From NCBI GenBank assembly GCA_946811695.1, contig OX328123.1, positions 156,237,376 through 156,301,375 of the forward strand: 64,000 nucleotides of DNA, in the 5' to 3' direction. Source of the stretch: Gonocerus acuteangulatus (lineage: Eukaryota; Arthropoda; Insecta; Hemiptera; Coreidae). The position numbers were made by a program, and so were the translations under genes. Of the stretch, positions 23,743 to 36,200 are shown piece by piece. The stretch's first letter is position 1, and each line of letters begins with the position of its first letter. A model generated the notes under the pieces. It did not search any database. It worked only from the letters and a program-made list of their open reading frames with translations, and was not told where the DNA came from.

Positions 23743-26700
23743 TCAGGGAATAGTTGGGAATCAGTAAGGAAACATCAATATGATTTTTGGGAAAATCTGT
23801 ATTAAGGACGTTTTGGCTACTCCTTGGTAGCCTTCGTCAGCTAAAAGACAAAACACAAATACAGAATTACTAAACAGAATAGATAAACCAATTAAGAAAT
23901 ATGGTAGATCTATAAATACAAATCACCTATATGAACATTTTGTTGTTATTCCCAATAAGTTACAGAACATTAACAACAGGTAAGTGAACAATAGCTTTTT
24001 CCCTTGAATGTAGGGTGCGTTTACACTTGATAGTTATTGCAGGATATTTATGTCAGGATATATATATGTCGGATAGATATTCTCTTGCAAGTTTACATAC
24101 TGAGAGAAATAGCTAGACATTTATATCATGTATATTTAGACGACAGTAATGGATTTCTTGAGATTGGCGATAAATGTAAGGCCCGTTTACACTCATGCAT
24201 ATATGTCCTGTGTAGTTCATTCTGCTTGCAATGAAGAAAGAATCGAAACGAAAAATCGCGGCCTGTGTAATTATTATAAAAATGTAGGAAATTAAAAAAT
24301 GTTCTGCATGGGTTCGAGAATGGATTTTGAGACAGAAAGAATTAGGTTTCTTCAGTCAATTGATGTCTGAGCTCTGTATCGAGGAACCAGCGTAGTTTTC
24401 AAATTTTTTAAGAATGAAAGGAGCAGACTTCGAAAAGCTTGCTTGTAAAATAGGTCTTCTTATATCAAAGCAAGATACTAAATTCAGAGAGGCTATTAGT
24501 GTAACAGAATGACTAGCTCCAGCTTTACGATTTTTAGCATCGGTGAGTAGGTATTTACATGATGAAATTCTATTTTATACAAAGAAAGTTTATTAATACA
24601 AACTATGTTTTGAAACTAATTTTGATAAGTTCTATAACTTCTACTTTTAACAAGCGCCCCCCCCCCCCCATATTGCAAGAGAAAAGTAGACGAACTGTTA
24701 AAACTCCAGCAAAAATCAAATAGTTCTGTTGCAACTAGCAAATAATCAGTGTTTACATCTGTTGGTTTAGAAGTGTCAACAATACAGCTAGTAGCCAAGA
24801 TATTTTTCTCTGACATTTATTCTACTCTTTATAATCAGTGTTTACACCTGACGGTATAGAAGTGTCGACACTTATATCTTGTGATAGAAATATATATATC
24901 AGACATAAATTGTTCATGGTTTACATTAGTCAGAATTTCTCTCTGATATAAATTTCCTGCAATAACTATCCAAGTGTAAACGCACCCTTAGTTCAGAGTA
25001 TGGACAGATAATCAAAACATAAAAATTTAAAATGAAATAAGTACAAATGAACAGACAGTAATAACATTTTTAATCTTTAATAATAACTTAGATACTACAT
25101 TCCAATGTGTGTTATGGGGTAGAGAAAGACCAACATTAAGTGACTACGGTAAAAATATATAAAGAAGCTGGATTCTTTGAGGGTATACGTAACTAGACAC
25201 CAAGAAGGGGTGGGGGAAGGTCGGGAAAGATTAAAGAGATTTTATGACAGGAATAGAAGAAAAGGTGTTAATGGAAGGACACTCAGGCGGAAAAGAGGAC
25301 ATGGAAAATACTAGGTAGGGGGGTCCGGAGAGCTTGTGGAAAATATTGGTGTAGATAAGAGAAACGTCCTGAATATAGATTTTTTCAAAAATCCTATCGA
25401 TGTTTTCCTAGCCGAATCCCAACTATTCCCTGACTACTTATCATATCGACGGTTAACTATCTATAACTTAATATATATATACATATATATATTTTTCAAA
25501 ATTTATGAGTCAAATATTTTAATTATTGTTTATTTTCATAAGTTCAACAATGTTATTATACAATGCAAAAAGACAAAAGTACTGCAAAAATAAGAAACAT
25601 TACAATAAAGCTAATAGGTTAAGTATAAGATATTTTATTTCATTTCCAGGTTGAAGTTAAAGAAAACATTTATGTAAGTTCAGCAATGAACTACAACTTC
25701 GCATACGTTTGGGTAAATATATTCGTGTTGAATGTTGATGTGTCATTTTGAACAACAAAAAAAAAAATTGTAACTTTATTTTCTATCATACACTATGCCT
25801 AGGTGAGTCATAAGTCTGTGACCTTAAATTGGATGAAGTCTGATTCCATTCATTCCATTGGATTTCTAAATTATTCTATTCTAATTAGAAATAATTGCAT
25901 TTTTATTTTAAACAATAGAAAAGCCAATAGAATTTGGGTGAGGCTCACTAGCCCTGATTATTACGTTTATCTATTTTTTTTAGCATCTTTATTGGGCTTT
26001 TTATATAGTATAATGTTTACTACAATTGGGAGTATAGTTACCTTTGAGTATTCAAGCGGGAAAGAAGTAGTTACTATTCCCTTCGAGAGAAGTCGTTTGC
26101 TTTCTTCAATTCCTTCTTTGGCTAGGAAAGCTTTGTAAAACAATTACCATTTCATTTTCATACTTCTGGAGCTAACAAGTTGTTTATTCATATTTTATTC
26201 CAAATTTTATATTAAAAAGGAATGATTTGTCAGAATGATTGGATAACAAGAAAATCGAGATCAAGGGCAATCGATACAAATTGTAAAGAATATAAATTGT
26301 TGTACGATGCGCGGTTTAGGAGCTATAAGGAAAAAAAACAAAAAAATGGCCAACAATTTCAATGTTTTTTGACTGGTGGGAAGTTAGCACCGGTCTTTCG
26401 AAGCTAACAAATTATGTACACACTACTGGGGAGGCTCTGAACAACACCCCAAAAAATCAGTGTTACGTGTTTCTTTGCAAACTTTGCCCCTTTTTTTGTC
26501 TTAGGCGATTGGACTAATGGGAAATTAGTTATTTGAGTCTGGATTAAACCAACCTTCCAGGAGGACCTTGGGAATTAACGAACTTGTTCGCAAACGATTG
26601 CTAGGGACATGCTATATAACAGTTTCATTATGAAAAAACAAAAACTCTGGCAGGTATTGTGTTAACAGGCATATATATGGAAATCTCCTCATTGAGATCG

Positions 26701-29700
26701 GCCAGATAAGTGAATGGTGGGCCCAGTACTTCAAAGCGATATTAGGCACAGTAAGAAACTGCAGTAAGATAATACCTCATCACATCGAGCAATATAGGGA
26801 CTAAAATATAGATGAGGAAGTGCCACCAGATTACCCTAGCTCTCAAGAATAATAAAGCCTCTGGTTCTGATAATCTTCCTTCAGAACTTCTGAAATATGC
26901 TGGAGCAAATATAAAGTAAGAGATATTCCAGCTGAAATGGTCCATTTGGATGGAAGAAAAAATACCATCAGAGTGGGGAGAGGCCACTTTAGTCTCAATT
27001 TATAACGTAAATAGGCTATAACGTAAGGATATAGAGGATGTCGGGGGGGGGGGGGCACTCCTCCCCATCATATATAAGATCCTGTCCTAGCTAGGAAGTT
27101 GATGGAGAGGAGTGAGGTTATACTGGGAGAACACCATTGGCTTTTGTCCCGAGAAGTCAACAACAGATCACTTATTGTCAATCAAGTATATGCTTGAAAA
27201 AGCTTCGAATAGGTGGATCTGCACCACCTCTTCATCGACTTCCAGCAGGTGTTGTGTATGATAGTGTGGAAAGGCTTAAAATTATGGGAAAACTTTGGTC
27301 TCTTGGTTTATCTAGTTAGCTTATCAGATTGACGGAAATGACACTGGGAAGACTTGTTGTAAAGTAGAACCAAAAGCAGTGTCTCTGATATCCTTCAGGT
27401 TGCAAGGGGATTCAGGCAGGCGACCCACTATCACCGATACTTTTCAACCTAGCCTTAGAGGATGCGATCCGTAGTATAGGAGCATACCCTGATGGTACAA
27501 ATAGGGTCACACAGCACATGGCCTAAGCCAATAATGTCATAACTGCCAGAACTACGCCAGCATTGGCGTTTGCAGTTGAGGCGTTTGCACAGGCTGCAAC
27601 TCCAAAGAGTAGAGAAAAAACTAAATATTTGAATACAGCCCAGAGAACTTTGGCCGAGGGAGCGTCGATTAAATTTGGAGAGTTCATGTCTCCAACCTGT
27701 TCATCATTTAAGTACCTGTGAGGTGCATTGTCAGAAAGCAATAACATAGAAATAGAAATTAAGGCCAGAATGGTAGGAGGGACCAAATCAGTCTATGCTC
27801 TGCAAAAGGCTTTCCGATTCAAGAAACTCTCTAGAACTGGTAATAAGACTGTAATGAAGTTGTATGGCCTTAATAGAGATGGCTAGTGAGAGAAAGAGGG
27901 GTTTGGGGAACTTGGAAAGGCCCAGGGGAATGTGTGAGGAGGAACATCAAAATGATAGCTCAAGATTTGCAACATCCGATGTCTGCTGGTGTCAGTTGAA
28001 GGAGTTTGGATTACGGGCTTCCCTAATGAAATTTTTTTAGGATATATTTGTTTTACAGCCCTAATGAAGTTTTGAAAATCAAGCTGAAATGTAGGCAAAA
28101 ATATCATATTCATTTTATTTAATAAAATTAGTTTCATTCTCGCATTCTTCTCTAATTATTCACCTGCGATATGGCACCATGGCGATATCTGACTTGATAA
28201 AAACCATACAAACTGACAGTCTGTGGAACGGGAAGAAAATCGGTTAAGAGTGAATGAAAATTAAGAGGAATTAAGAATTCAACTAAAGCCTGGGGGGGGG
28301 GGGAACAAATCGACAAGACGAAGTAATTTTATCCAGGCTTCAGATAAGCCACACCCGACTTACTCACTCATACTTACTGAATAGAAAAGAAAGACCAACT
28401 TGTAGACAATGTAACAGAACTCTAACTGTCAAATATATACTTACAGACGGTAGACAACTCAGCAACTTGACAATTCCTTACAACATTCCTGACTTACTGA
28501 GAGAATGTATTCCATGCATTCGAATTCTCCTTACACATTTAAAATATATACACATTTTACTTGAATGTGTAATTATATGTAATTTCCAACAAAAATATTT
28601 TATTTTATTTGAATTTCATAGTATATAATCATTTTATTATATAATACCTTTTGTTAGTTTTGTTAATTTTCTAACTAACTGACTATCGCTTATTGTTAGA
28701 CGAAATTCGGTACAGCTAGTCTAATGAGTTAATCCCCCATTAGTAACATGTGCTCTGGAATATGAAATGTTTGCATGACATTGAAATCCATCTTCATGAA
28801 CCTGAAAATTATTTTATTTATTTAGCCCTTTCTGTACTCAGAGAGCCGCAAGGAGAAGTTTTCTCCTGTACAGGAGACTTGCACTCTACCTCAAGCCCCC
28901 TGTACGGGATACATTTGCCTCTCGGTCACAGCGCCTCGACCTTAAGCGATCTCCTTGTTGAATTAAAACTTTTTTCATTTTAGCCATAAGTGCTTCTTGA
29001 ACAAATTCTCATCCATTTTTAGAATGAATTGTAAAACAAACAAAAAATGGATGACACGCGCTAAAAAAAACTGTTTTTCTAAATTTTATAAAACAAGGAT
29101 ATAAGATGTTAACACTTCAGGAGCTAAAAGTGAACTAATTTTTCAAAAACCAGCTGTGGGGAATGTGCAGAGGTATAAAAACTAATGGTAATGTGATGTG
29201 GGTTGACAAGGTGAATGGGCTGAGAGGGCAACAAGTTCGCCTGAATAGCTCACACGACCAAAAACTTCATTCAAATACTCTCTAGTAATTGGCAGGAATA
29301 CTAGAAGAACGCTTCGGTAATGCTAGATAGATCTAAAGTCATGAAATGAGAAGAGAAAGAATGCGAGATATACAATGAGCTCTCGACTGCTGGAGAAGTC
29401 AACAGTAGGTGAGTCTCATCTTCCTCTCACTTGTACACAAGTCAAAGGTACAACGGTCTCAACCACTGTTGACTGCTGGAGCAGTCAATGGTAGAGAAAG
29501 GGTTAAGTCATTCTTGATACTGAACATAATCTGAAAAGAGTGTCCTATGTAAATTAGAGTTCAGATAGCATGTAATGTATCTGGTGAAGTATTTCCCAAT
29601 GAAAATAAGTTACAAATTTTGGGAGGGGTTTAGAGAAGATTGTCTTCTTGCCTTTCCAACTAGAGAGCAGAGAGCTAAAGAATAACAATTTATTCTTGAT

Positions 29701-30157
29701 TAGAATGCTTAAAAATAACATGTACTTATGGCAATATAGAAATCATTGTTTTTCAAAATATCCTTTTTTAAAGAGAGACATTTGAGACTTCAAAAAATAC
29801 ATTCAAATTTGAAACAAAAAATATTTGACATTAAATTCTTTCACGTTTCGGTCTAATGAAATGTTGCAATGATTAATCAGTATGAGATAGAAAATAAATC
29901 TGAATAAAATGCAGTATTAAAATACATTTTCCTTAATACTGCATTTAAAACTTGTCATGTTTATGTTAGTGTAAAGAATTTATTTTTCATCTTTTTTCAG
30001 CTCCCAACCCGAAACTTCCAGCATGTTTTTCTTAGGTAGCTTCTACCCAAAGCTTATTATTTTCTTCTGATTCTTTACAATTCGCATACAACTTAAACTC
30101 TATACATTCTATATATTTACTCATTTATTCTTACAGAGCTTTTCTATTAAATTTTTA

Positions 30158-30224
<67 letters not shown>

Positions 30225-33200
30225 CTGCTAAAATATTGTATGCTTTATTTTTTATTTTATGGAATTGTATATATTAATTGGCTACCTTTTTCCCTCAAAT
30301 TATTCAAATAGTCGAGCTGTCACTAACTAGTCTATGAATACTCTGCAATCAGTTAGTAAAATAATTAATGAAAAGATCCATCAGTTTTGTGGTTTTTCCT
30401 TAGCAGGTTAAGTGCCATGGCGGACAACATTGTCACTTTTTAGTTGTCTAATTATTTTTAAAGTATCCTTAATTCTCTGCCCCCCCCCTTATAAATAAAT
30501 GTTATCTATATAGTGTGACTGATGTGTGCCTAATAGTTCTAAAAACCACCAGAGTTTTTTCGCTTCAGAAATTTATTTTTTTTAATTCTAGCAATTACAA
30601 GACAGTATTAAATAATGTTACACTTTCTTTTATAAAATAATTTATTACTAATAATAAATACTAATTAATTTATTAATAAGAAAAAAATATATTTATGAAC
30701 TTTGATATAAGAAGTATCTCTCCCAAAAAACTAAGTTGAAAAAAAGAGACCAACTTCCAGCCCCTCCCAAAAACAGTTTGCCTATGAAAGTCATGATATC
30801 ATAGTATTGGGCCAATTTTGGCCGTTAATACCTCTTTAAGAACCTAATAATACACTTTCACTTATTTGTGCATTTCCAACTTGGCCAGTTTTCGTTAAAT
30901 GATGGCCGCTATGATGATTGATTTCTTATTAAAAAAAAAAAATAAAATCAGTCCTGTAACAGGCCACGAGGGCCCTGAGGGCAGATACTCTAGAGGTATT
31001 TGATTCATGACCATACGGCACACTAGGGAGATAGTGTGGTCAGTACTATGCTCCGGCCCCCTGATTTTCCCCTTGGCTGCTTCGACTGATAGAGTCATTA
31101 GCACCAAGGTACCCATTATTAAATTAATAAAAGGCTGGGTTGGTCTAGGGGCGGTCAGGGAGGCCGAATCCAACCGATGAACGAAGACACTAGAAGAAAA
31201 AAGCTTTAGTGCTTGCTCAGGATTTGAACTCTTTCTTATAAAATGACTGGCATTTAAAGATTCAGGCCCTTATAAACTCTCTGATGTCTTAAAATGATCT
31301 GGGTTGTATGAACTCTATGTAAGTTAAAACAGCCAACATTCAACAAAAACTGGCCAAACTGGAAATGCGCAAATAAGTAAGAGAGTATTATTAGGTTCTT
31401 GACAAGGTATTTAAGGCCTAAAACTTGGCCCAATACTATGATATCATAACTTATATAAGCAAACTGCTTTTGGGAGCGGCCTGGAACTTGGTCTCCTTTT
31501 TTCAACATTAGTTTTTTGGGGGATATCAATGCCTTTCATAAGTGAATTCTAATTCGTGATGCCAACGTTTGGCGTGAGTAGGATGACACGGGGACATGAT
31601 GCTTGGTAGTGTGTCGAGCTGTTTGTTGGGTATTTTTGAGTGTATATGAAAAGCCCTGAGAAAAGGCTCCGACTCAACTTTTCTGTATTTTCTGATTTTC
31701 ATCATCATTCCATAGAGTAAACATTTGTTCAGGATATGGGGTTTAAATGAATAAAAATGACACTATATTTATTAATCACTTGGAATGCAATACAGTAACC
31801 TTATTAAATGGGAATAGCACATACTACTATAAGGGAAGGTTCCATCGAACAGTGTTACCCATCCTTAATACATTGTTTGAACTTCCCATATACAATATTC
31901 AATTTAAAATTATATTACATAAAATTAAATAATTAATATCTTCGCCCCTTGCTATCCTGAAGCACGTACAGAACGTTGAATTAGATTTCCCAACATCCGG
32001 AGTTCGTGATTCGCCCTTTGTCTTCCAAGGCCCTGATATGTACATTTACAGTATTGCCTGGGTCTTTTCTAGATAAAATAAGCTCATCTCTTTTCTCATG
32101 ACAGAAGGTAGCTCTATCTTTTTCAACCTTTTACTCGTTGTAGGATTTCCTCCTCTATTTGCACAAAGTTTTCCTAATAAATGTGTAAAAGCAGATTTGC
32201 AAGCTAACACTTCTGTAAAAATGATCTGTCACTAAGGTGTGTCCTGAATTTAGCAAGTTCTTTGTTAAATACATCACTATACAAGTAGGTAATGAGTGTC
32301 CTTCGTCTCTTTCCTTATTGGCATACACCTTCAAGTTCCAAGTATAGCTCTGATCAACACATAACGCGAAGTATTTTATTCCATATTTTGTGTTTTTTTG
32401 AGTATGTATTGTTTGATTATTATAATGATGATTAGTATCAGTTTCATAAATACTAATGATTTCTTCTGGAATAAGCATGTTTGCTGACGTGCCCTGCTAG
32501 GCCGAGACACTAATATTCAAGACTTAGGCCACCAAGGCGGGCACCGGTGTCTACTCCATGCTTTTTGATTTCCGATCACTTTAATAATTGTATTTTGAAA
32601 ACGATTGTAACATATGAATGTGATGGATTAAATATTAACCCCCATTGGTCGAGCCGTGAGCGTTTCCCTCACACTTTCCGTAAATTTCTTTTAATGTGAA
32701 TTTTTTATTTTATTTAATTCTGATATTTTTTCTATTTGTCATTTGTACATTCACACAGCTTACGGAATGAATTTTGAAGAAAAAAGTTACCACGCTAATC
32801 CTCTACAAAAGTTTTGTCCGAAAAAAAATGTGAGCGCGAGGGAACACCTCACGGCGCGACCACTGAACTGGGCCTGCGCGGGGGAAGCTTCGAGAACTTC
32901 CCATACTTCTCTATCTTGTCAAAAACGCCGAAGAGAAGATTCAGTTGAAGGACTTTGCGGATTATGCCCTAAAAGAAAAAAAAGAGTTATACCATAAAAG
33001 TGTGAGACTCTGTCAAACATGTGTAGCGAGCATTGCGAGTTCACGTGTTCAAATTGTATTATGAATTCTGCTTATCTTGATTCATAATAATGTTCTTTCG
33101 TACAATTCATGCATTTTTATAGTATTTTAGAGATTTGTTTGAATAGAACAAATCTCTATGTTCTATTCAAACGTTACAAATATTTTTCTAATTTCTATAT

Positions 33201-36200
33201 TTTTCAAATTCATTTTTTTACTCATCTAAAAATGTTTTATTTTATTTTGTAATTAAAAAAAAAATATGATACTGCATTTTTCACTTAAAAATTATTTTTT
33301 TGAAAACCAAAATTATTAATTAAAGCATTTTATTGATCATTATCCTCTTCCATACATTTCACTCCAACAATTAAATAATAATAACTTTTAACTCTTAAAA
33401 ATAGATTGATAACTTTATAACAAACTAAATAAAAAATAAAAAAAATATGGTGAATAATGCAGCTAAAAAATAATAGAATAGCCTAAAACTGAGGTATGAG
33501 GGAATCGCTCATGCACGACCAACGGTGTCCCACGGAGGGATGCGACCAGTGCCGGGTTAATAGAAACACATTAAAACAGGAGGCAATAATGCAAAATTTA
33601 GTCTGGCGCTCAACCTGTTAATGAGTAAACATTCATTTAAAGAAACAAGTATTAGTTTGGCTTGAGCAGAAAAACATCTTTGTCCTTTTAACTTTATTTT
33701 TTAATTTAGTTTTTCACTTGAAGGTAAAGGTGGCAAGGTTTAAAATTTTATATGTGTTTTCTTATTAATTTATTAATTTGTTTCTGTTGCATTAAATTAT
33801 AAATGTTCAGTAAAATAATTGTGTATGTGCATGGTTAAGATAAATAATATATATTTACTTTATAATATATATTTAAAGGTTACTTCTTAATCTTAGGTAT
33901 TGGTTTTTTATGGAAGCTGTGGAAACCAACTGATGTGATATTACCATCAATGCATGCCTCTGATGAAATATCTTTTAGTGATTTGTTCAAGACATGAATT
34001 TTGTGTTTGTGTGAGAGAGAGAGAGATTGTGTACACGAGTGAGTGCAAGAGAATACACATAAAATGTCAACTCAAGGGAAGAACATTATTAAATTTCATG
34101 AATGTTAAATTCTTTGATGCGAACAAATATAATTTATGTGAGAAACTTCTGAAGTGGCACCAAGTAAGGCATGACACAATCTCAACAGGGACCATGAGCA
34201 ACGAGATTCACTTCAACAAAGAAAAAAAAAGACATGAAACATTTTTGAGTGGTAATTAACTGAATGGAGGAAAAGTACTTCCTCCATTTTGAGCGTCAGG
34301 AGCGTATATAGGACATAATTTTGAGAGGGCTAGAAGCACCAGAGAATTTTGGGGGCAGGGAAAATTTTAAATATTTTAGTGTAAAATGGTGAGTTTTGAG
34401 GTCCCCTGGAAACCTAGTAAACCAGGATAAATGTAGAAGACTTTTTTTAAAGGCTTTTTTTACACAGTCCCTCCCCCCCCCTTATATACGGCCATGTTGA
34501 GAGTGGAGTTACGTATTTTTATTTTGGCACAGTAATGAATGAAAAAACAGCTATTCTTTAGCCCTTCATTAATTGTGAATGTAATTAATTCTATATTAAT
34601 TTGTGAACGAAATTTTACAAATATTATTTTTATAAGGTGAAATATCTTGTGTACCAACTCTGTTTTCATGTACTTTGAGAATACGCCCTGATTCCTGCTG
34701 GTCATTAGTGACTACTCCTGTATCATTCTTCTTTCTCCTGACTAAATATTATCTAGGAAGTGTCCATTTCAAAAAGCAATATGTAAAAAATGATAAAAGA
34801 AAACAAAATCTAAATATGTTCCAGAATTAAGAAGATTTTTGTATATTTTGAAGTAATTATAATTTTTCATTATATACAGTACTGCGCTAATGGCCTAAAT
34901 GTTGATGCAAAAAATAATTATATACAGTAATTTTTGAATCCTTATGTAGGATGATTTTATTTCCAGGATGAAGATATGCTGTACGATGAACCAACTGAAA
35001 GAGAACTGTACGAGATGGCCTGCCGAAATGCTATTGCTCCTCCAGTTAGCATGACTTCTAAGTTAAAATGCAGATATGTCACCAACAATTCACCATTTTT
35101 GAAGTAATTCAGTTCATTTATTGAGTCATGTGTCAAAGTTTACTTTTAGCGCGTTCCTCCCTCCCTCCATAGGGAGGAAACCTGCTTATGAGGATGGCCT
35201 TATGACGCAATCCAGAAGTGCCGACTAGAAAATTTCATGTTTCAGAACCCATAGATCAAGAAAATAACGGTGGGTCAAATTTGTGAGTGTGTATATATAC
35301 ACCGGGTGATTCAAGTTTAAGCCAAAATTTAGGAGGTGATTCTGGACACAATTTCCAACAAAATAGTTCATTTGAAATATGGTCTGATTCCGAAGGGAAA
35401 AGGGTTACATCCAATTTTCTGTTTTTTTTTTTTTGTTTTTTTTTTAACATAGACATATTTTTTATTGAATAAGAAAGGATTGCACAAACACTGTTCAAGA
35501 TAATTAAATTTTATGCCATCATAAAATAGATAAAATTTCTTTTGAGAAAACAGTGATTTAATTCACTAAACACATTGATAGAAGATACTTTCTGGACATC
35601 CAATAAGGCACTTCAATCAAAGATTTTTCACAAATTTTTTCTTCAGCCTCCTAACGGACTACAGATTCACTACATACAAGAAAACTTCTAAATTTAGTAA
35701 ACATTAAATCTGTACAAATTAAGGTTTTTCAATACCTTGTGTGAAGAAATTATGGATTACTCATTTTTTATTTGCCAAACTGTCCATTGTCCAGTCCAGA
35801 AGCAATAAAAAGTAACTGAAAGAAATTTTTAGAAAAGTTTTTCATTTGAGAGATTAGTCACATTTTGGTTTTTCAAATTTTCATTGATTTATCTTTTGCA
35901 AGTGATGTACTTGGCACTCAGAGTACACTAAAAAAATGTCTAATATAAGTATATATTTGAAATTGGACTTTTGTCACCTTGGACAGCAAATCAATCCGCT
36001 CTCTAACAGCACTGCTGCTGTGTGCCGGTCAGCAATCCATCTGAAACCATGAATCTAGCCTTTGTGCAAGCGGACTATCTTCCAGTGCAAAATTTCAATC
36101 ATGTTGAAGGAGTTTAAAAATGCAGTTGAATCAAGACGGTCGGGAATCATAATTGGCTGAAGAAGATATTCGTCCGAGATAAGGCATAAAGATTCCATTC

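Larger units (their letters stand above)
32639..33556 (+). mobile_element. piggyBac element, internally deleted, TTAA-flanked
   Basis: CCC follows TTAA at 32635 and GGG precedes TTAA at 33557, the piggyBac target signature. Subterminal words TTGGTCGAGCCGTGAGCG and, in reverse near 33510-33530, TTGGTCGTGCATGAGCG form imperfect inverted repeats. A transposase C-terminal piece lies inside. Confidence 0.7.

Noticed and set aside
25803..26138. 111-residue frame with one hydrophobic segment
   Set aside because: No domain, no splice context and AT-driven composition.
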